A stretch of 64,000 nucleotides of DNA from JBBQVS01 sp038211295 (GTDB taxonomy: Bacteria > Chloroflexota > Ktedonobacteria > Ktedonobacterales > Ktedonobacteraceae): positions 1-64,000 of the forward strand of contig JBBQVS010000006.1 of the NCBI GenBank assembly GCA_038211295.1, given 5' to 3'. A program made the translations under genes and the position numbers. Position 1 is the stretch's first letter; each line of letters opens with the position of its first letter. The notes beneath the pieces are model-generated. The model saw nothing but the letters and a program-made list of their open reading frames with translations, was not told the DNA's origin and searched no databases. Positions 52,934 through 61,854 of this stretch are shown in pieces.

Positions 52934-53701
52934 ATGTCAAGTATACTCAGTTTGAATGAACTACTGCATGACGCGGCAGAGTTATTGCAACGCGCACAAC
53001 GAATTGTGGCACTCACTGGAGCGGGTATCAGCACAGAATCAGGCATTGCTGATTTCCGTAGCCCTGGCTCCCCGTGGGTAAAAAATCCGCCCACTAGCTA
53101 TCGCGACTTTTTGGAGAAACCAGAGGCACGCCAACGCTACTGGCAGACACGCAAGAACCTTTTCTTGCAAGTACAGGCCGCACGTCCCAACGCAGCGCAT
53201 ACGGCGTTAGCTATGTTAGAACAGTATGGCACGCTACATGGTATCATCACGCAGAATTTCGATGGCCTGCATCAGGATGCGGGCAATAGTTCGGAGCGTA
53301 TCGTAGAGTTGCATGGCACCTCACGTTTCGCGGGTTGCACTCTCTGTGGCGCACGTTCTTCAATGGACGGGCTACAACAGAGGATTGACGCAGGCGAGGC
53401 TGACCCATGTTGTACAGTATGTGGTGGCTTGCTCAAAGCGGCGACAATCCTGTTCGGGCAACGTGTTCCCGACGAAATACTGGCACATGCGAAACGTCTT
53501 GTCGCGGAATGTGACCTGTTTCTGGTTATTGGTTCTTCACTCAAAGTTGTACCAGCCGCGACCCTCCCCCGCCTCGCGCTCAATCGTAACGTGCCGCTTA
53601 TTATCATCAACCTGCAACCGACAACATTAGACTCTGCCTCCGATGTCGTCATACACGAAAAGGCCGGAGATGTCTTAGCCACGATTGTCGCTATGTTGTA
53701 G
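52934..53701 (+). CDS. cobB: Sir2-family NAD-dependent protein deacylase
   Basis: 255-aa sirtuin that removes acyl groups from lysines using NAD+. Motifs: 'GAGISTESGIADFR' (NAD binding), 'TQNFDGLHQDAG', catalytic His in 'VELHGT', and a four-Cys zinc site ('CTLCGA', 'CCTVCGG'). The residues that mark desuccinylases (Tyr and Arg after 'GAGxS') are not obvious, so general deacetylation is assumed. The start at 52934 fits the family and a leaderless mRNA. Together with the AcuC-AcuA fusion it gives this organism at least two routes to reverse lysine acetylation. Confidence 0.92.
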   Translation: MSSILSLNELLHDAAELLQRAQRIVALTGAGISTESGIADFRSPGSPWVKNPPTSYRDFLEKPEARQRYWQTRKNLFLQVQAARPNAAHTALAMLEQYGTLHGIITQNFDGLHQDAGNSSERIVELHGTSRFAGCTLCGARSSMDGLQQRIDAGEADPCCTVCGGLLKAATILFGQRVPDEILAHAKRLVAECDLFLVIGSSLKVVPAATLPRLALNRNVPLIIINLQPTTLDSASDVVIHEKAGDVLATIVAML

Positions 53702-53808
53702 GAAACACGTTATATTTTTTCTCGCAAGCGGGAAGAGCCTCCGACAGTCTATTCATCGTGTGTTATAGTGCATACAAGGATTATTTTTACGTTGAGCGAG
53801 GATTATTT

Positions 53809-55089
53809 ATGTCAAGACATGTTGATTCACCTGATTTTATTGTACGTCCTCTGGAAACATCAGCCGAACGAGACGCCTACACACTACTCTCTGTCCAGAC
53901 GTTTAGCCCTCATGTGGATGCACCTGCTGCGTTGCCACACCGACGCCGCTTTGTTGAGGAAAACCCGGCCTTTCAACCTCATCATTTGCGTGGTGCTTTT
54001 ATTGGCAATACATTTCTTGGTGGCTATCACATCGATGATCGGGTTCTATGCATTGGCCCCACACGTCTACGCACCGGATGTATAGGTGGCGTTGCGACTG
54101 TCCCAGAGCATCGCAATCAAGGGGTAGCCGCCGCTTTGTTGCGCGATGCCGTGACATACGCGCAAAACGCAAAAGACCCTACTCATTCTTTGCTCCTGCT
54201 AAATGGTATCGCGAATTTCTACCACCGCTTCGACTTTATAGATGTATTTGATATCACCTACCATACAATTGCATCTCAAGCTATTCAAAGTCAGATCGCC
54301 AGTTCCCCTACCCCTTATACAACACGCCTCGCTACCTTTGAAGATATTCCAGCGTTATTTGCACTTCATCAACGCCACTATGCGGCATACGCGGGTAGTT
54401 TCGAGCGCGATCAAGCATTTCAAGAGCGACTCTTTCATCAGCGTGGCGGGATGAAACCCTACCTTGCGCTGGATAGTAAGGGAACGCCGCGTGGCTACCT
54501 TCTGCTCCACAGGCGACCAGAACTGGAGGCTTATGAAGTCGCGGCCGATACATGGGACGCGACACTCGCGCTCCTTAAATTGCATGTCAGCTTGCTAGAA
54601 GAACATCATAGTTTGCCCCCCGAAGCTGTCGTCTGGCCTTTGCCACCCGACTCGCCAACCTACTATCTGCTCGCTGACCACCTCTCGGTAAAAAGTCAGA
54701 CGGTACGCACACCCGATGCCGATTGGATGGCACGGGTTGGTAATCTACCCACGCTCGTCGATGCCCTACTTCCACTCTGGAACGAGCGTTGGCAGCAAAA
54801 CAGTCCCGTCAGGTCGGGAGTAATCGCGCTAACCATCGATGATACTCTCTTCTTGCTCGGCGCGGATGCCGTTGGTATTCACCTGCTTGACCCTATGACA
54901 AGTAGTGCTCATGCAGCACGATATATTATGCTGAGTCAACATGTCTTTACACAGCTTTTGTTTGGTTATCGCCCGATTTCGTGGGCCATGCAGCAAGCAG
55001 GTCAGACGATTCCCGCAGACCTATCTCCGGTACTCACAATTCTATTTCCAAAAATACAAACGTGGATTGCTGGTAGCGACGCGTTCTAG
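53809..55089 (+). CDS. Eis-like GNAT acetyltransferase
   Basis: 426-aa protein with the tripartite Eis layout: N-terminal GNAT domain ('RTGCIGGVATVPEHRNQGVA' with the acetyl-CoA loop), a second GNAT-like domain (about 175-300), and a C-terminal sterol-carrier-like domain. Characterised Eis enzymes acetylate aminoglycosides and protein lysines; the substrate here is unknown. ATG 53809 follows GCGAGGATT. It is 107 nt behind the sirtuin gene on the same strand. Confidence 0.82.
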   Translation: MSRHVDSPDFIVRPLETSAERDAYTLLSVQTFSPHVDAPAALPHRRRFVEENPAFQPHHLRGAFIGNTFLGGYHIDDRVLCIGPTRLRTGCIGGVATVPEHRNQGVAAALLRDAVTYAQNAKDPTHSLLLLNGIANFYHRFDFIDVFDITYHTIASQAIQSQIASSPTPYTTRLATFEDIPALFALHQRHYAAYAGSFERDQAFQERLFHQRGGMKPYLALDSKGTPRGYLLLHRRPELEAYEVAADTWDATLALLKLHVSLLEEHHSLPPEAVVWPLPPDSPTYYLLADHLSVKSQTVRTPDADWMARVGNLPTLVDALLPLWNERWQQNSPVRSGVIALTIDDTLFLLGADAVGIHLLDPMTSSAHAARYIMLSQHVFTQLLFGYRPISWAMQQAGQTIPADLSPVLTILFPKIQTWIAGSDAF

Positions 55090-55122
55090 ATACATCGTTT
55101 AGCGCATCGGAGGCATACTAGC

Positions 55123-55947
55123 ATGGATTTTTTCGCGCGTCTCTTCGGGCGCAACAATGGGATACGCATTGTCTATGGGCCAAAAGCGTTTCACTTTGGG
55201 GAACTTTACACTCCACAAAAAGACATAAACGCTACCAACGCTCTACCTGTCGTTGTGCTTATTCACGGTGGCTTCTGGCGATCTCCGTATACGCTTTCGC
55301 TGATGCGCGGACTCGCACGCGACCTGGCACAACATGGCATCGTAGCATGGAATATCGAGTATCGGCGGCTTGGCAATTTTGGTGGAGGATGGCCCACAAC
55401 CATGCTTGATGTCGCGCTCGCGATAGAGTATGTTCGCACACTCGCCCCACAATACGCCTTAGATATTCGGCGCGTCGTGACCGTTGGACACTCTGCCGGT
55501 GGACATCTCGCGCTGTGGGCGGGGGCAAGGCACCGCATTACAGTAGGCGAGTTACAGGCACACGACCCACTCCCTCTCGCAGGTGTGGTAAGCCTTGCCG
55601 GATGTGTTGATCTGGAATATGTAGCTCAGCTTAGTCTTGGAGAGAACGCCGTCGTTGAACTGCTTGGCGGTAATATTCAAGAGGTTCCTGAACGGTATGC
55701 CACGGCCTCGCCCGCCGCGCTTCTCCCGCTCGGTATTCCACAGGTACTTATTCATGGCACTCGCGATGATCGCGTTCCCTTTGCTGTAAGCCAATTCTAC
55801 GCACAAAAAGCGACGCAAGCGGGGGATGATGTAACCTTGCTTGAGTTGTCGGGAGCCGATCACTTTGTTGTAATCGACCCTACTTCTGAGTCTTGGACGC
55901 TCACACGCAAGGAAATACAAAAACTATTTGCAATACCCACTCACTAA
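55123..55947 (+). CDS. Alpha/beta-hydrolase (BD-FAE / kynurenine formamidase-like)
   Basis: 274-aa serine hydrolase. Oxyanion motif 'VLIHGGFWRSPYT', nucleophile Ser in 'GHSAGGHLALW', Asp in 'GTRDDRVPF' and His in 'GADHFVVID'. The HGGFW motif is typical of the feruloyl-esterase-like / kynurenine formamidase subgroup. ATG 55123 follows CGGAGG. It begins 33 nt after the Eis-like gene and is probably co-transcribed. Confidence 0.85.
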   Translation: MDFFARLFGRNNGIRIVYGPKAFHFGELYTPQKDINATNALPVVVLIHGGFWRSPYTLSLMRGLARDLAQHGIVAWNIEYRRLGNFGGGWPTTMLDVALAIEYVRTLAPQYALDIRRVVTVGHSAGGHLALWAGARHRITVGELQAHDPLPLAGVVSLAGCVDLEYVAQLSLGENAVVELLGGNIQEVPERYATASPAALLPLGIPQVLIHGTRDDRVPFAVSQFYAQKATQAGDDVTLLELSGADHFVVIDPTSESWTLTRKEIQKLFAIPTH

Positions 55948-55980
55948 GAGGTGGAGTAGTAGAGTTGAAATGGCGGGAGC

Positions 55981-56029
55981 AGAGCCACCGCCACTACTAC
56001 AGTACGTTTTTCGCCATTTGCGTGGCTCT
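55981..56029. terminator. Imperfect hairpin between converging genes
   Basis: AGAGCCAC (55981-55988) pairs with GTGGCTCT (56022-56029); GTAGTAG/CTACTAC and AATGGCG/CGCCATT offer alternative pairings. It lies between the esterase and ribY ends. It shares CCGCCACTACTA and GTGGCT with the inverted repeat at 8612. Confidence 0.45.
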
Positions 56030-56041
56030 TACACACCATGT

Positions 56042-57064
56042 TTAGACGACGCTCGTATTCGAGTATGCTTGTGCCACATCCGAGACGGGGCCGATAATCT
56101 TTTGTGCAACCAGAAACTTTGTCATGGAGTTCCAAGTAGCACTATCGTTATAGCCGAGCTGCTTGTCACTCTGCCAGATTGGAATGGTTGCCTGTAACAC
56201 ACTCAATGCCTGCGCGGTATTCGTTAAACCAATGATAAACGGCTTAGAAAGCGTCACCGCTCCTGTGGAGTCCGCAATCACATCTCTGAGGCCCTTGAGG
56301 GTTGCCTGTACAAAATCGCGTACCATCTGTGGCTGAGCTTTGTACGTCTCTTCTGTCGTTACGATGCCATTTGAGATCAATGGCTGATAATCTGAAACGT
56401 TGAATGTACGCACGTTAAAGCCCTGCTTCTTCAATTGCAATGGTTCGTTGTTTGAGTAGCCCATTACCGCGTCTACTTTGTGTCCAACAAGCGCGGCAAC
56501 CTGCGTGAAGCCAATCGATTGCACTTTCACATCCGCAAGTGAGAGTTTTGCGCGATATAACAACGCGAGCAGACCCGTGTAGGTCGAGCCATATGGCCCT
56601 GGCACGCCGATTGTACGCCCCTTGAGATCTGCCAGCGTCTTAATTGACGAGTCAGCAGGCACAACCAGACTCACGGGATACTTTTGGAAGATGGTCGCGA
56701 CATCCACCACTTTGACGTTTTTGTCGCGTGCCTGTAAAGTCTCATCTCCACCGGCGAAGACAAAATTATTCTTGCCAGCAATCATCGACCCCACGAGGTC
56801 AGGCACAATACCTTGATTAAAGGTGACATTTAGGCCCGCTGCTTTATAATATCCCTTGCTTTGCGCGACGTAGAAGGGCGCGAATTGAATATCAGCAATA
56901 TAGCCCAAGCCAATAGAAATGTTTTTTGTGCCTGTGGCGGCATTGTTTCCACCGCTACCTGACGTGGTGCTACTTCCGCTCTCACAAGCACTCAGAAGTA
57001 CCATGCACAGGATAAATAGCGATACAACAGGCAAAAGCATAGTTGAACGATGACGAATAGACAT
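56042..57064 (-). CDS. ribY: RibY-type riboflavin ABC transporter substrate-binding lipoprotein
   Basis: 340-aa lipoprotein of the NMT1/THI5-like solute-binding family. The lipobox 'LLSAC' is followed by a Ser/Gly-rich tether; the mature part begins 'ISIGLGYIADIQFAPFYVAQ' and has 'GRTIGVPGPYGSTYTGLLAL'. Proteins of this family bind thiamine precursors, sulfonates or, as RibY, riboflavin. Its position behind an FMN riboswitch and a permease makes riboflavin the best ligand guess. It is 37 nt downstream of ribX. Confidence 0.85.
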   Translation of the reverse strand: MSIRHRSTMLLPVVSLFILCMVLLSACESGSSTTSGSGGNNAATGTKNISIGLGYIADIQFAPFYVAQSKGYYKAAGLNVTFNQGIVPDLVGSMIAGKNNFVFAGGDETLQARDKNVKVVDVATIFQKYPVSLVVPADSSIKTLADLKGRTIGVPGPYGSTYTGLLALLYRAKLSLADVKVQSIGFTQVAALVGHKVDAVMGYSNNEPLQLKKQGFNVRTFNVSDYQPLISNGIVTTEETYKAQPQMVRDFVQATLKGLRDVIADSTGAVTLSKPFIIGLTNTAQALSVLQATIPIWQSDKQLGYNDSATWNSMTKFLVAQKIIGPVSDVAQAYSNTSVV

Positions 57065-57101
57065 CGTGGTATTACTCCATTCCCTTATAGAGGTGATGTG
57101 G

Positions 57102-57983
57102 TTAATAAATGCGCCCTGCGAGCTTCACTAGTAGCCATGTTGCCGCGTAGTACAGTGCCGCGAGGACTGCGAGTACGACAATCGCGGAGAACATCAACGG
57201 CGTGTCATAGCGTTGGAACCCCTGTTGCACCAGTACACCGAGTCCTTGATTGCCCCCGGCCACAAACTCCGCCACAACAGCACCTGTAATGGACAGGGTA
57301 AAACCTGTGCGTACAGCCGCGAGCAGAGATGGTAGCGCGAGCGGAAACTCAATGGCGGCGAACAAAGACCAGCCTGTGGCACCCTCGACATGTGCCGCGT
57401 CCGTCAGTGTGGAATCAATGGTCTGTATGCCAAGAACGGTGTTGATTACCATTGGAAAAAGTACAACCAACATGCATATTGCCATGTGAGGTACTAATCC
57501 GTACCCTAACCACAAAACGAGGAAGGGGGCAATTACCAGTGCTGGAATCGCCTGGGCAGCCGCCAGGTACGGTTGAATGGTCATGGATAAGAAGCGTGAC
57601 TTTGCCAGACCATACCCCAGTGGCAATGCGACAGCAACCGCGAGTAGAAAACCAAAAATGCTCTCTTGCATTGTCACAACAAGTGCGTCTCTAAGATACA
57701 TTCCAGAACCGAGGCCATCGGTCAAACTGGAAAGCACATCGCTGAGAGGAGGTAGGAAGAGACTGGAAATGTGGCCTGTAGTCGTGCCAACATACCATCC
57801 TGTAAGCAGGAATAGGCCCAGCACAAGTGGAGGCAGTATTGTGAGCAAACGCCCGAACGTAGGTGTACGCATCTTTTGTGCGCGTACTGAAGTTGTGTGC
57901 AAGCTCTCCATCTCGTTTCGCGCCTGCACATACGGATGCATCTGTGACGGTGCATTGTTCCGTGTAGAAGTTGTAACACTCAT
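57102..57983 (-). CDS. ribX: RibX-type riboflavin ABC transporter permease
   Basis: 293-aa permease with six membrane helices and the EAA-type loop ('DAAHVEGATGWSLFAAIEFP'). A polar N terminus of about 45 residues precedes helix 1. The ATG at 57983 follows AAGGGAAG; the frame extends to 58037 without an SD. It resembles SsuC/ThiX permeases. Being first in line behind an FMN riboswitch, it is assigned to RibXY. No ATP-binding gene lies nearby, so the ATPase must be encoded elsewhere. Confidence 0.85.
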   Translation of the reverse strand: MSVTTSTRNNAPSQMHPYVQARNEMESLHTTSVRAQKMRTPTFGRLLTILPPLVLGLFLLTGWYVGTTTGHISSLFLPPLSDVLSSLTDGLGSGMYLRDALVVTMQESIFGFLLAVAVALPLGYGLAKSRFLSMTIQPYLAAAQAIPALVIAPFLVLWLGYGLVPHMAICMLVVLFPMVINTVLGIQTIDSTLTDAAHVEGATGWSLFAAIEFPLALPSLLAAVRTGFTLSITGAVVAEFVAGGNQGLGVLVQQGFQRYDTPLMFSAIVVLAVLAALYYAATWLLVKLAGRIY

Positions 57984-58086
57984 TAGACTTCCCTTATCGT
58001 AGCTATACTGATGGTTATTGTTCGTGCTGACATGCACGGAGCCATCAATTCAACTGACAATCGGGAGGCATGTACGGGAGGAATAG

Positions 58087-58118
58087 AAAAACCGTTAGTG
58101 GCACAAGGTACACACTAA
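58087..58118 (-). terminator. Riboswitch terminator (expression platform)
   Basis: On the minus strand TTAGTG (58118-58113) pairs with CACTAA (58100-58095), followed by CGG and TTTTT (58091-58087). It lies between the FMN aptamer and ribX, where FMN binding would favour termination. The stem is short, so the assignment is tentative. Confidence 0.45.
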
Positions 58119-58165
58119 TAGCCCTGTTCCGCGGAGGAAACAGGACGCAACGATTTCCATGTAAA

Positions 58166-58320
58166 CCTTCTCCCATCCAGACTATACTGTCGGCCTCGGA
58201 ATCACACCGAGTCCTGTCAACCATTCTCTTTCACAAGAGAATGGAGACTCGCGGGCTTAGCACACATGCCGCGCATCTGTACCTCACCGCCGATCGGGAA
58301 TTTCACCCTGCCCCGAAGGT
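58166..58320 (-). promoter_or_regulatory. FMN riboswitch (RFN element)
   Basis: Minus-strand match to the RFN consensus throughout: 'CTTCGGGGCAGGGTGAAATT' with 'CCCGATCGGCGGT', then 'AGCCCGCGA', a variable stem (CCATTCTCTT...AAGAGAATGG), 'GATTCCGAGGCCGACAGT' and closing 'AGTCTGGATGGGAGAAGG'. All six helices of the junction can be drawn. It controls ribX-ribY downstream: FMN binding should switch the transporter off. Confidence 0.96.
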
Positions 58321-58369
58321 CTCTAGGGAATAGTATGCCACAAGATCACTCGGAAATGCAAGCCTTTTC

Positions 58370-59755
58370 TTACACTCGCGTTAAGAGATACCGTGCCAAT
58401 TGCTGCGCTTGTACACGGATTTCCGGCACGGCGGTTGTTTCCCAGAGCGTCCCTTTGCATACTGGGCCGAGTGCGTAGAGAAAAGGTGAGGGATGTTCAT
58501 TCTGTTGTACAACCGCACCATCCGATGTTACATCGACGCCCAGCCGCAACGCATCGGTGCGTAGTAAGCCCTGAGCAAGTGCGCCTTTGAGCAGTGCGTT
58601 CTCCGAGCGGGTGACATCTCCGTTGGGGCCAGTACAGTTGATAACATGTTGCGCGAACACATGTGTCGCCTCGTGTGCTTGCCGCCAACGTATAGTCACA
58701 CGTACATCCTGTTCGGTTTCATCGTACCGTTGCACACGACCCGCACGAATGTTGAGTTGGCCCGTTGTTTGCATTCGTACAAGTTGTGCGCCAACGATTG
58801 GCGCGATACGATGACGGCGCACATCCCAGTGCGGTTGTATATGTCGTAAAAACTGCTGCTTTTCAGTCAACGACCATGCTTGCCATATCGCGTTCCCATG
58901 ATGGCGCAAGCTGTCCACGACACATCGCCAATCGTTGGTGGGATGCGAAGCTACCTGTGTACGTAACCAGCGCAAGAGAAAACGTGGGGTTACATACGAA
59001 GGAAGGTTCGGTGCGGCCTGTTGTGTCGCCGTATGAGGAAGCAGAGTGTGAGCGTGCGGTGATAGGCCGCGTCGGGAGAGCGCAAGCACAGGGCCAATGT
59101 GACCCTGTGCTTGCAGCGCAATTGCGACGTCTACCATTGTCAGTCCAGAGCCAAGCAGCAGTACGGTAGCGTCCGACGCAATAGTGGAAATAGCGTTAGC
59201 AGACCAGGGGTTTCTCCGATAGCGCGGGCTAGTGTAAAACGCTGGCGTCTCAACAAATGGATCGCGTGGCGTAGGATTGCCTGTTGCAAAAACAATAGCA
59301 TCTGCTTGCAACCATCGCCCGCTTCTCAACGTAACCATTCCTCCCGCAGCCGTAGGTTGCACCGTAATAGCTTCGTCGTGAATAATTTCGAGTGTACCAT
59401 GTACGCTTGTACGCTCTACCTGCATAAGCACATCTTGCAAATATACTCCGTAGAGCATTCTGGGAGCGAAGGTTGCAGTATCACTTACCTCGCCATCCTC
59501 TGCCAGTGCAGAATGCGTGGTCAACCAGCGCACGAAATGCTCCGGTATATCCGGATACGCGCTCATTTTCCCAGCCGGAACATTGAGTAAGTGTACCTTA
59601 TTGGTTGTGCTATACGCTGCGCCACGACCCACAAGCGGACGCGACTCAATCAGGAAAATGTGCAATGGCAGTTGCGTCTGGCGCAGCAAGTGAGCTGCCA
59701 CAAGTGTACCACTTGCTCCAGCCCCGATAATAATAATAGTGTGACGTTTATTCAT
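58370..59755 (-). CDS. FAD/NAD(P)-binding oxidoreductase (YdhS-like)
   Basis: 461-aa flavoprotein of the NAD_binding_9 group. The N-terminal dinucleotide motif is 'IIIIGAGASGTLVAAHLL', followed by 'GRGAAYSTTNKVHLLNVPAG' and a second nucleotide site 'VLLLGSGLTMVDVAIAL'. 'ALGPVCKGTLWETTAVPEIR' near the C terminus is a further family hallmark. The reaction is unknown. Its ATG overlaps the end of the PIG-L gene by 8 nt, so the two are coupled; its end lies 50 nt before the FMN riboswitch of the next unit. Confidence 0.85.
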   Translation of the reverse strand: MNKRHTIIIIGAGASGTLVAAHLLRQTQLPLHIFLIESRPLVGRGAAYSTTNKVHLLNVPAGKMSAYPDIPEHFVRWLTTHSALAEDGEVSDTATFAPRMLYGVYLQDVLMQVERTSVHGTLEIIHDEAITVQPTAAGGMVTLRSGRWLQADAIVFATGNPTPRDPFVETPAFYTSPRYRRNPWSANAISTIASDATVLLLGSGLTMVDVAIALQAQGHIGPVLALSRRGLSPHAHTLLPHTATQQAAPNLPSYVTPRFLLRWLRTQVASHPTNDWRCVVDSLRHHGNAIWQAWSLTEKQQFLRHIQPHWDVRRHRIAPIVGAQLVRMQTTGQLNIRAGRVQRYDETEQDVRVTIRWRQAHEATHVFAQHVINCTGPNGDVTRSENALLKGALAQGLLRTDALRLGVDVTSDGAVVQQNEHPSPFLYALGPVCKGTLWETTAVPEIRVQAQQLARYLLTRV

Positions 59756-60482
59756 TCTTCACGAGATGAAATCCCTCAGCATAGGTATGTCCGTATCGCT
59801 TCCCAGTCTCACCATCTATCGAGCGCAACAGCTGCTCTACGTCTTCGCCGCCACCAGCGAATTGACTTGTGTGCGCATGTAGAGCCTGCATCTTCGTCTC
59901 CATAGCAGAGGTTGTATCAACCGAGGAATTTTCTACGGGTGCACCCATGATATAAATTTCCGAAATTTTGTGCGGACTGAGTCCCTCTTGTAGCAGTTCT
60001 GGAAAGTCCCAGGGATTTTGAGCGGAAGGGTAGATGGCTTCCAGAGTCGCGCGACCCGCCGCGATATGGTCATGATGATACCGTTGAATAATCAGCGATG
60101 GTGTCCATGAGCGATCCGGCGACTGGCAAATCACCCGCGCGGGTTTGTGTATACGGAGCAGACGCACTAAAGCCTTACGCAGTGCCAGCGATGGCTCTAG
60201 CTGCCCATCGGGATAGCCAAGAAAATACACATCCTTTAGCCCAAGTACGGCACCAGCGTTGCGTTGTTCTTGCTTGCGCGTCTCAACGATCTTCTGACGT
60301 GCCTCTTGGCTCACATCCGTTGCGTCGTCAGGGCCACCACTACCACCATCGGCGCAGATGACATAGTAGACATCCCAACCCTCACGCACCCAGAGGGCTA
60401 CCGTACCCGCACAGCCAAATTCTGCGTCGTCCTCGTGCGCGACAACAACCATCGCGACGTTCTTTTGCTCCGCATTGCTCAT
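59748..60482 (-). CDS. PIG-L (LmbE-like) family deacetylase
   Basis: 244-aa metal-dependent N-acetylglucosaminyl deacetylase-like protein. Zinc-binding motif 'AHEDDAEFG' (the usual AHPDD, with Glu for Pro) and the second ligand segment 'YHHDHIAAG'. Family members deacetylate GlcNAc-linked intermediates of GPI, mycothiol or bacillithiol, or antibiotics. The start at 60482 gives the normal N terminus; the frame to 60536 lies inside the DoxX gene. The link to the coupled FAD protein is unexplained. Confidence 0.87.
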   Translation of the reverse strand: MSNAEQKNVAMVVVAHEDDAEFGCAGTVALWVREGWDVYYVICADGGSGGPDDATDVSQEARQKIVETRKQEQRNAGAVLGLKDVYFLGYPDGQLEPSLALRKALVRLLRIHKPARVICQSPDRSWTPSLIIQRYHHDHIAAGRATLEAIYPSAQNPWDFPELLQEGLSPHKISEIYIMGAPVENSSVDTTSAMETKMQALHAHTSQFAGGGEDVEQLLRSIDGETGKRYGHTYAEGFHLVKNE

Positions 60483-60498
60483 ATATTCGTGATCTTTC

Positions 60499-60864
60499 TT
60501 AGTCTTTTTCGAGAAGAACGACCAGCAGGCCGCCAATCATCGCGATATTCTTATTGAAGTGAATTTGCTGGTTAGCGCGACCCTGTGGCGTCGTCTCTTG
60601 CCAGAAAGGATGACCCACAAACGTTGTCGGAATCAAGGAGCCGAGCAATGCCAGTGCCGCAAACTTGGGTACAAACCCAATCGCGAGGGCAGTACCCGCG
60701 AGAACCATCGTCGCGCCATTGAGAATGACCGCCTGACGTGCCAGTGGAATACCCGCCTGCTCAACTTTTGTGGCGCGTCCATCAGGATTGATAAAAGTGC
60801 TGGCCCCACCGGAAATGAATATACCTGCTAATAGCATATGACCGAGTGTTTTGACAAATGACAT
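60499..60864 (-). CDS. DoxX-family membrane protein
   Basis: 121-aa protein with four hydrophobic helices, DoxX family ('LLAGIFISGGASTFINPDGR', 'LNGATMVLAGTALAIGFVPK', 'NIAMIGGLLVVLL'). Family members are linked to quinone or thiol redox in the membrane. ATG 60864 follows AGGGAGAAA. It heads the operon DoxX - PIG-L - FAD protein with gaps of 16 and -8 nt. Confidence 0.87.
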   Translation of the reverse strand: MSFVKTLGHMLLAGIFISGGASTFINPDGRATKVEQAGIPLARQAVILNGATMVLAGTALAIGFVPKFAALALLGSLIPTTFVGHPFWQETTPQGRANQQIHFNKNIAMIGGLLVVLLEKD

Positions 60865-61066
60865 TGATTGTTTCTCCCTGTTTTTATAGAATAAAAAAGA
60901 AACATAAATTGTTTCAGATTTTGTCTAATGATATTTGTATATTTGTAGTGCGATTGAAACAGCATTCAAGTTTCACAAAATACTCACTACTCTCTTTAAT
61001 CGGGCCACTACCTCGTTTTTTTGCAGTAGTAACTTGACAGAGATATCATACACCTTGAGGAGCTTC

Positions 61067-61828
61067 ATGACAACCGAATTACGCATTGTGCCAATTCGCG
61101 GCATAGGCGAAATTGCCATCGGCACAGACCTGGGCCAGCTTATACACGATGCGCTACAAGCCCAGAGTATTACGATAGAAGATGGGGATGTACTGGTCGT
61201 AACACAAAAGATTGTCTCGAAGGCCGAGGGCCAACTTGTCAATCTTGATGAGATAGAGCCATCAGCGTTCGCGCGTATCGCCGCCAGTCAGGGCAAGAAA
61301 GACGCACAGCATCTTGAAGTGGTATTGCGCGAGAGCAAACGCATTGTACGCATGGATCACGGCGTGCTGATTAGTGAGACACACCACGGTTTCATCTGTG
61401 CCAACGCAGGCGTCGATGAGTCGAATATTGGTGGAGTGCGCCAGCTCGCTCTGCTCCCCGTTGACTCCAATCGCTCTGCACGCGTCATTCGGGGGCGCCT
61501 ACAAGAGTTGTCGGAGCAGCAGCCCGATATTGCCGTCATCATTTCCGATACCTGGGGCCGCCCCTGGCGCACGGGGCAGGTCAACAACGCAATAGGCGTC
61601 GCGGGTATGGAGTCAGTTGTTGACTATCGGGGGCAGATCGACCCCTATGGATACGAGCTGCAGGCAAGTGCAATCGCGGTTGCCGACGAACTGGCAGCAG
61701 CCGCAGAACTCGTGATGGGCAAGATTGATCGCATTCCAGTCGCGCTCATTCGCGGTTATTCCTATATTCCAGCCCAGGGCGATGCTAGCACATTGATACG
61801 CGATGGCGCATCCGATATGTTCCGCTAA
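61067..61828 (+). CDS. cofE: Coenzyme F420-0:L-glutamate ligase
   Basis: Adds glutamate residues to F420-0 with GTP (EC 6.3.2.31). The 253-aa protein has 'VPIRGIGEIAIGTDLGQLIH', 'DGDVLVVTQKIVSKAEGQLV', 'HGFICANAGVDESN' and 'SDTWGRPWRTGQVNNAIGVA', the CofE hallmarks. ATG 61067 follows GAGGAG. It is first of four F420 genes. The gap upstream (60865-61066) is the divergent control region with the DoxX operon. Confidence 0.93.
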   Translation: MTTELRIVPIRGIGEIAIGTDLGQLIHDALQAQSITIEDGDVLVVTQKIVSKAEGQLVNLDEIEPSAFARIAASQGKKDAQHLEVVLRESKRIVRMDHGVLISETHHGFICANAGVDESNIGGVRQLALLPVDSNRSARVIRGRLQELSEQQPDIAVIISDTWGRPWRTGQVNNAIGVAGMESVVDYRGQIDPYGYELQASAIAVADELAAAAELVMGKIDRIPVALIRGYSYIPAQGDASTLIRDGASDMFR

Positions 61829-61854
61829 GCCACATCTACAAGAAAGTAACGCAT

